From positions 1 through 14,590 of the forward strand of contig UQQA01000055.1 of NCBI GenBank assembly GCA_900543105.1: a stretch of DNA of 14,590 nucleotides, written 5' to 3'. Under the pieces are notes generated by a model. It was given only the letters and a program-made list of their open reading frames with translations. It did no database searches and was not told where the DNA came from. This document shows, one piece after another, positions 14,065 to 14,590 of this stretch (the stretch's first letter is position 1; each line of letters begins with the position of its first letter). A program made the translations under genes and the position numbers. This DNA is from an uncultured Ruminococcus sp. (GTDB lineage Bacteria; Bacillota; Clostridia; Oscillospirales; Ruminococcaceae).

Positions 14065-14544
14065 TTACGGAGCAAGCGGATGACAGCCGAGCGGTGTCGA
14101 ACCGTTCGAGAAGCGCGCATTTACATCGTTATATGAATACACTCCGCTGAAATCTGCGGCTGTGAGCGGCTGGTCGCTCCATAATGCGTATGCTGCGCCC
14201 GTTCCTGCAGCATCCGTCACAAAACCAAAGTAGCCTTTGAAATTTTCACCTACATAATCGGTGATATCGCAGACATCGCCGCTCTGACCCGAGCATTGAG
14301 CGTCCCCGTCAGCGGAATTCATAAAAAGTTCACTTGCGCTGAAGCTCTGCCCTGCATTATAGTAGTCTGTGATAGCAAGCTGTGCGCCCGAAAATACAGT
14401 CTTTGCATTCGCATTGAACTGTGATATTCTCGATTTTTTTACATATCCGAGCATTGACGGAACAAGAATTGCCGCCAATATTCCGATAATTGCGATAACA
14501 ACGATCAATTCAATAAGAGTAAATCCCTTGATCCTGCCCCTCAT
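14065..14544 (-). CDS. Type IV prepilin / pseudopilin
   Basis: A 159-residue prepilin. The ATG at 14544 follows GGAGGGG with a proper gap. The short basic leader MRGRIKG is followed by the classic prepilin peptidase site G7-F8 with Glu12 (Glu5 of the mature protein) and the hydrophobic helix FTLIELIVVIAIIGILAAIL. The mature chain has 152 residues, with Cys84, Cys92 and Cys154 that may form a disulfide in the C-terminal head. It would be cleaved by PilD and assembled into a pilus or a secretion pseudopilus. No assembly genes are visible in the window; they may lie to the right. It has its own terminator, so it is expressed apart from the SleC-like genes. Confidence 0.94.
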   Translation of the reverse strand: MRGRIKGFTLIELIVVIAIIGILAAILVPSMLGYVKKSRISQFNANAKTVFSGAQLAITDYYNAGQSFSASELFMNSADGDAQCSGQSGDVCDITDYVGENFKGYFGFVTDAAGTGAAYALWSDQPLTAADFSGVYSYNDVNARFSNGSTPLGCHPLAP

Positions 14545-14590
14545 AGTATTGTCCCCTCCAAATATGTAATAATTATATATATTCTGCTGT

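Overview
The window looks like chromosomal DNA from a low-to-mid GC anaerobic Firmicute of the Clostridia, most like Ruminococcus/Oscillospiraceae. This is inferred from protein style: Thr-rich spacers on lipoproteins, a clostridial-type PFK, SleC-like cortex-lytic proteins, PhoB-type two-component genes and strong AGGAGG-type ribosome binding sites. No rRNA, tRNA, CRISPR array or transposase gene was seen.

Layout. (1) 55-3849, minus strand: a probable operon of four genes. A Lys/Ser/Thr-rich protein ending in a probable papain/C39-like cysteine peptidase domain comes first, followed by three lipoproteins that share a signal-peptide-plus-linker module but differ in their C-terminal domains. 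The peptidase gene appears to start about 380 nt upstream of its first conventional start codon, probably at an ATT. (2) 4063-5148, minus: 6-phosphofructokinase. (3) 5300-7657, minus: a membrane PAS-PAS-GGDEF-EAL protein with a degenerate GGDNF site and an intact EAL site, behind a clear sigma-A-type promoter. (4) 8007-10092, plus: an OmpR/PhoB response regulator and its sensor kinase, with overlapping ends. (5) 10093-11049: no long gene, but highly structured. Long imperfect inverted repeats ending in 7-nt repeat arrays bracket two tandem copies of a convergent-promoter module. Copy 1 encodes a 27-residue hydrophobic peptide facing a roughly 90-nt RNA with a perfect promoter and terminator: a type I toxin-antitoxin locus. 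Copy 2 has lost the toxin reading frame but keeps both promoters and the antitoxin RNA. (6) 11050-13962, minus: three genes that look like a split, expanded SleC spore-cortex lytic transglycosylase: a transthyretin-like domain protein, a SpoIID/SleC-type catalytic protein with three peptidoglycan-binding domains, and a small protein with two more. (7) 14065-14544, minus: a type IV prepilin with its own terminator.

How they may work together: the three-gene cluster in (6) and the pilin in (7) are surface or cell-wall genes on one strand, separated by a strong terminator. The EAL protein and the two-component system diverge from one 349-bp regulatory region but have no demonstrated link. The region in (5) sits as a self-contained insert between the kinase stop codon and the peptidoglycan-binding gene stop codon. 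The most novel-looking items are the small type I module with its toxin-less tandem copy inside an inverted-repeat element, and the peptidase/three-lipoprotein cassette.
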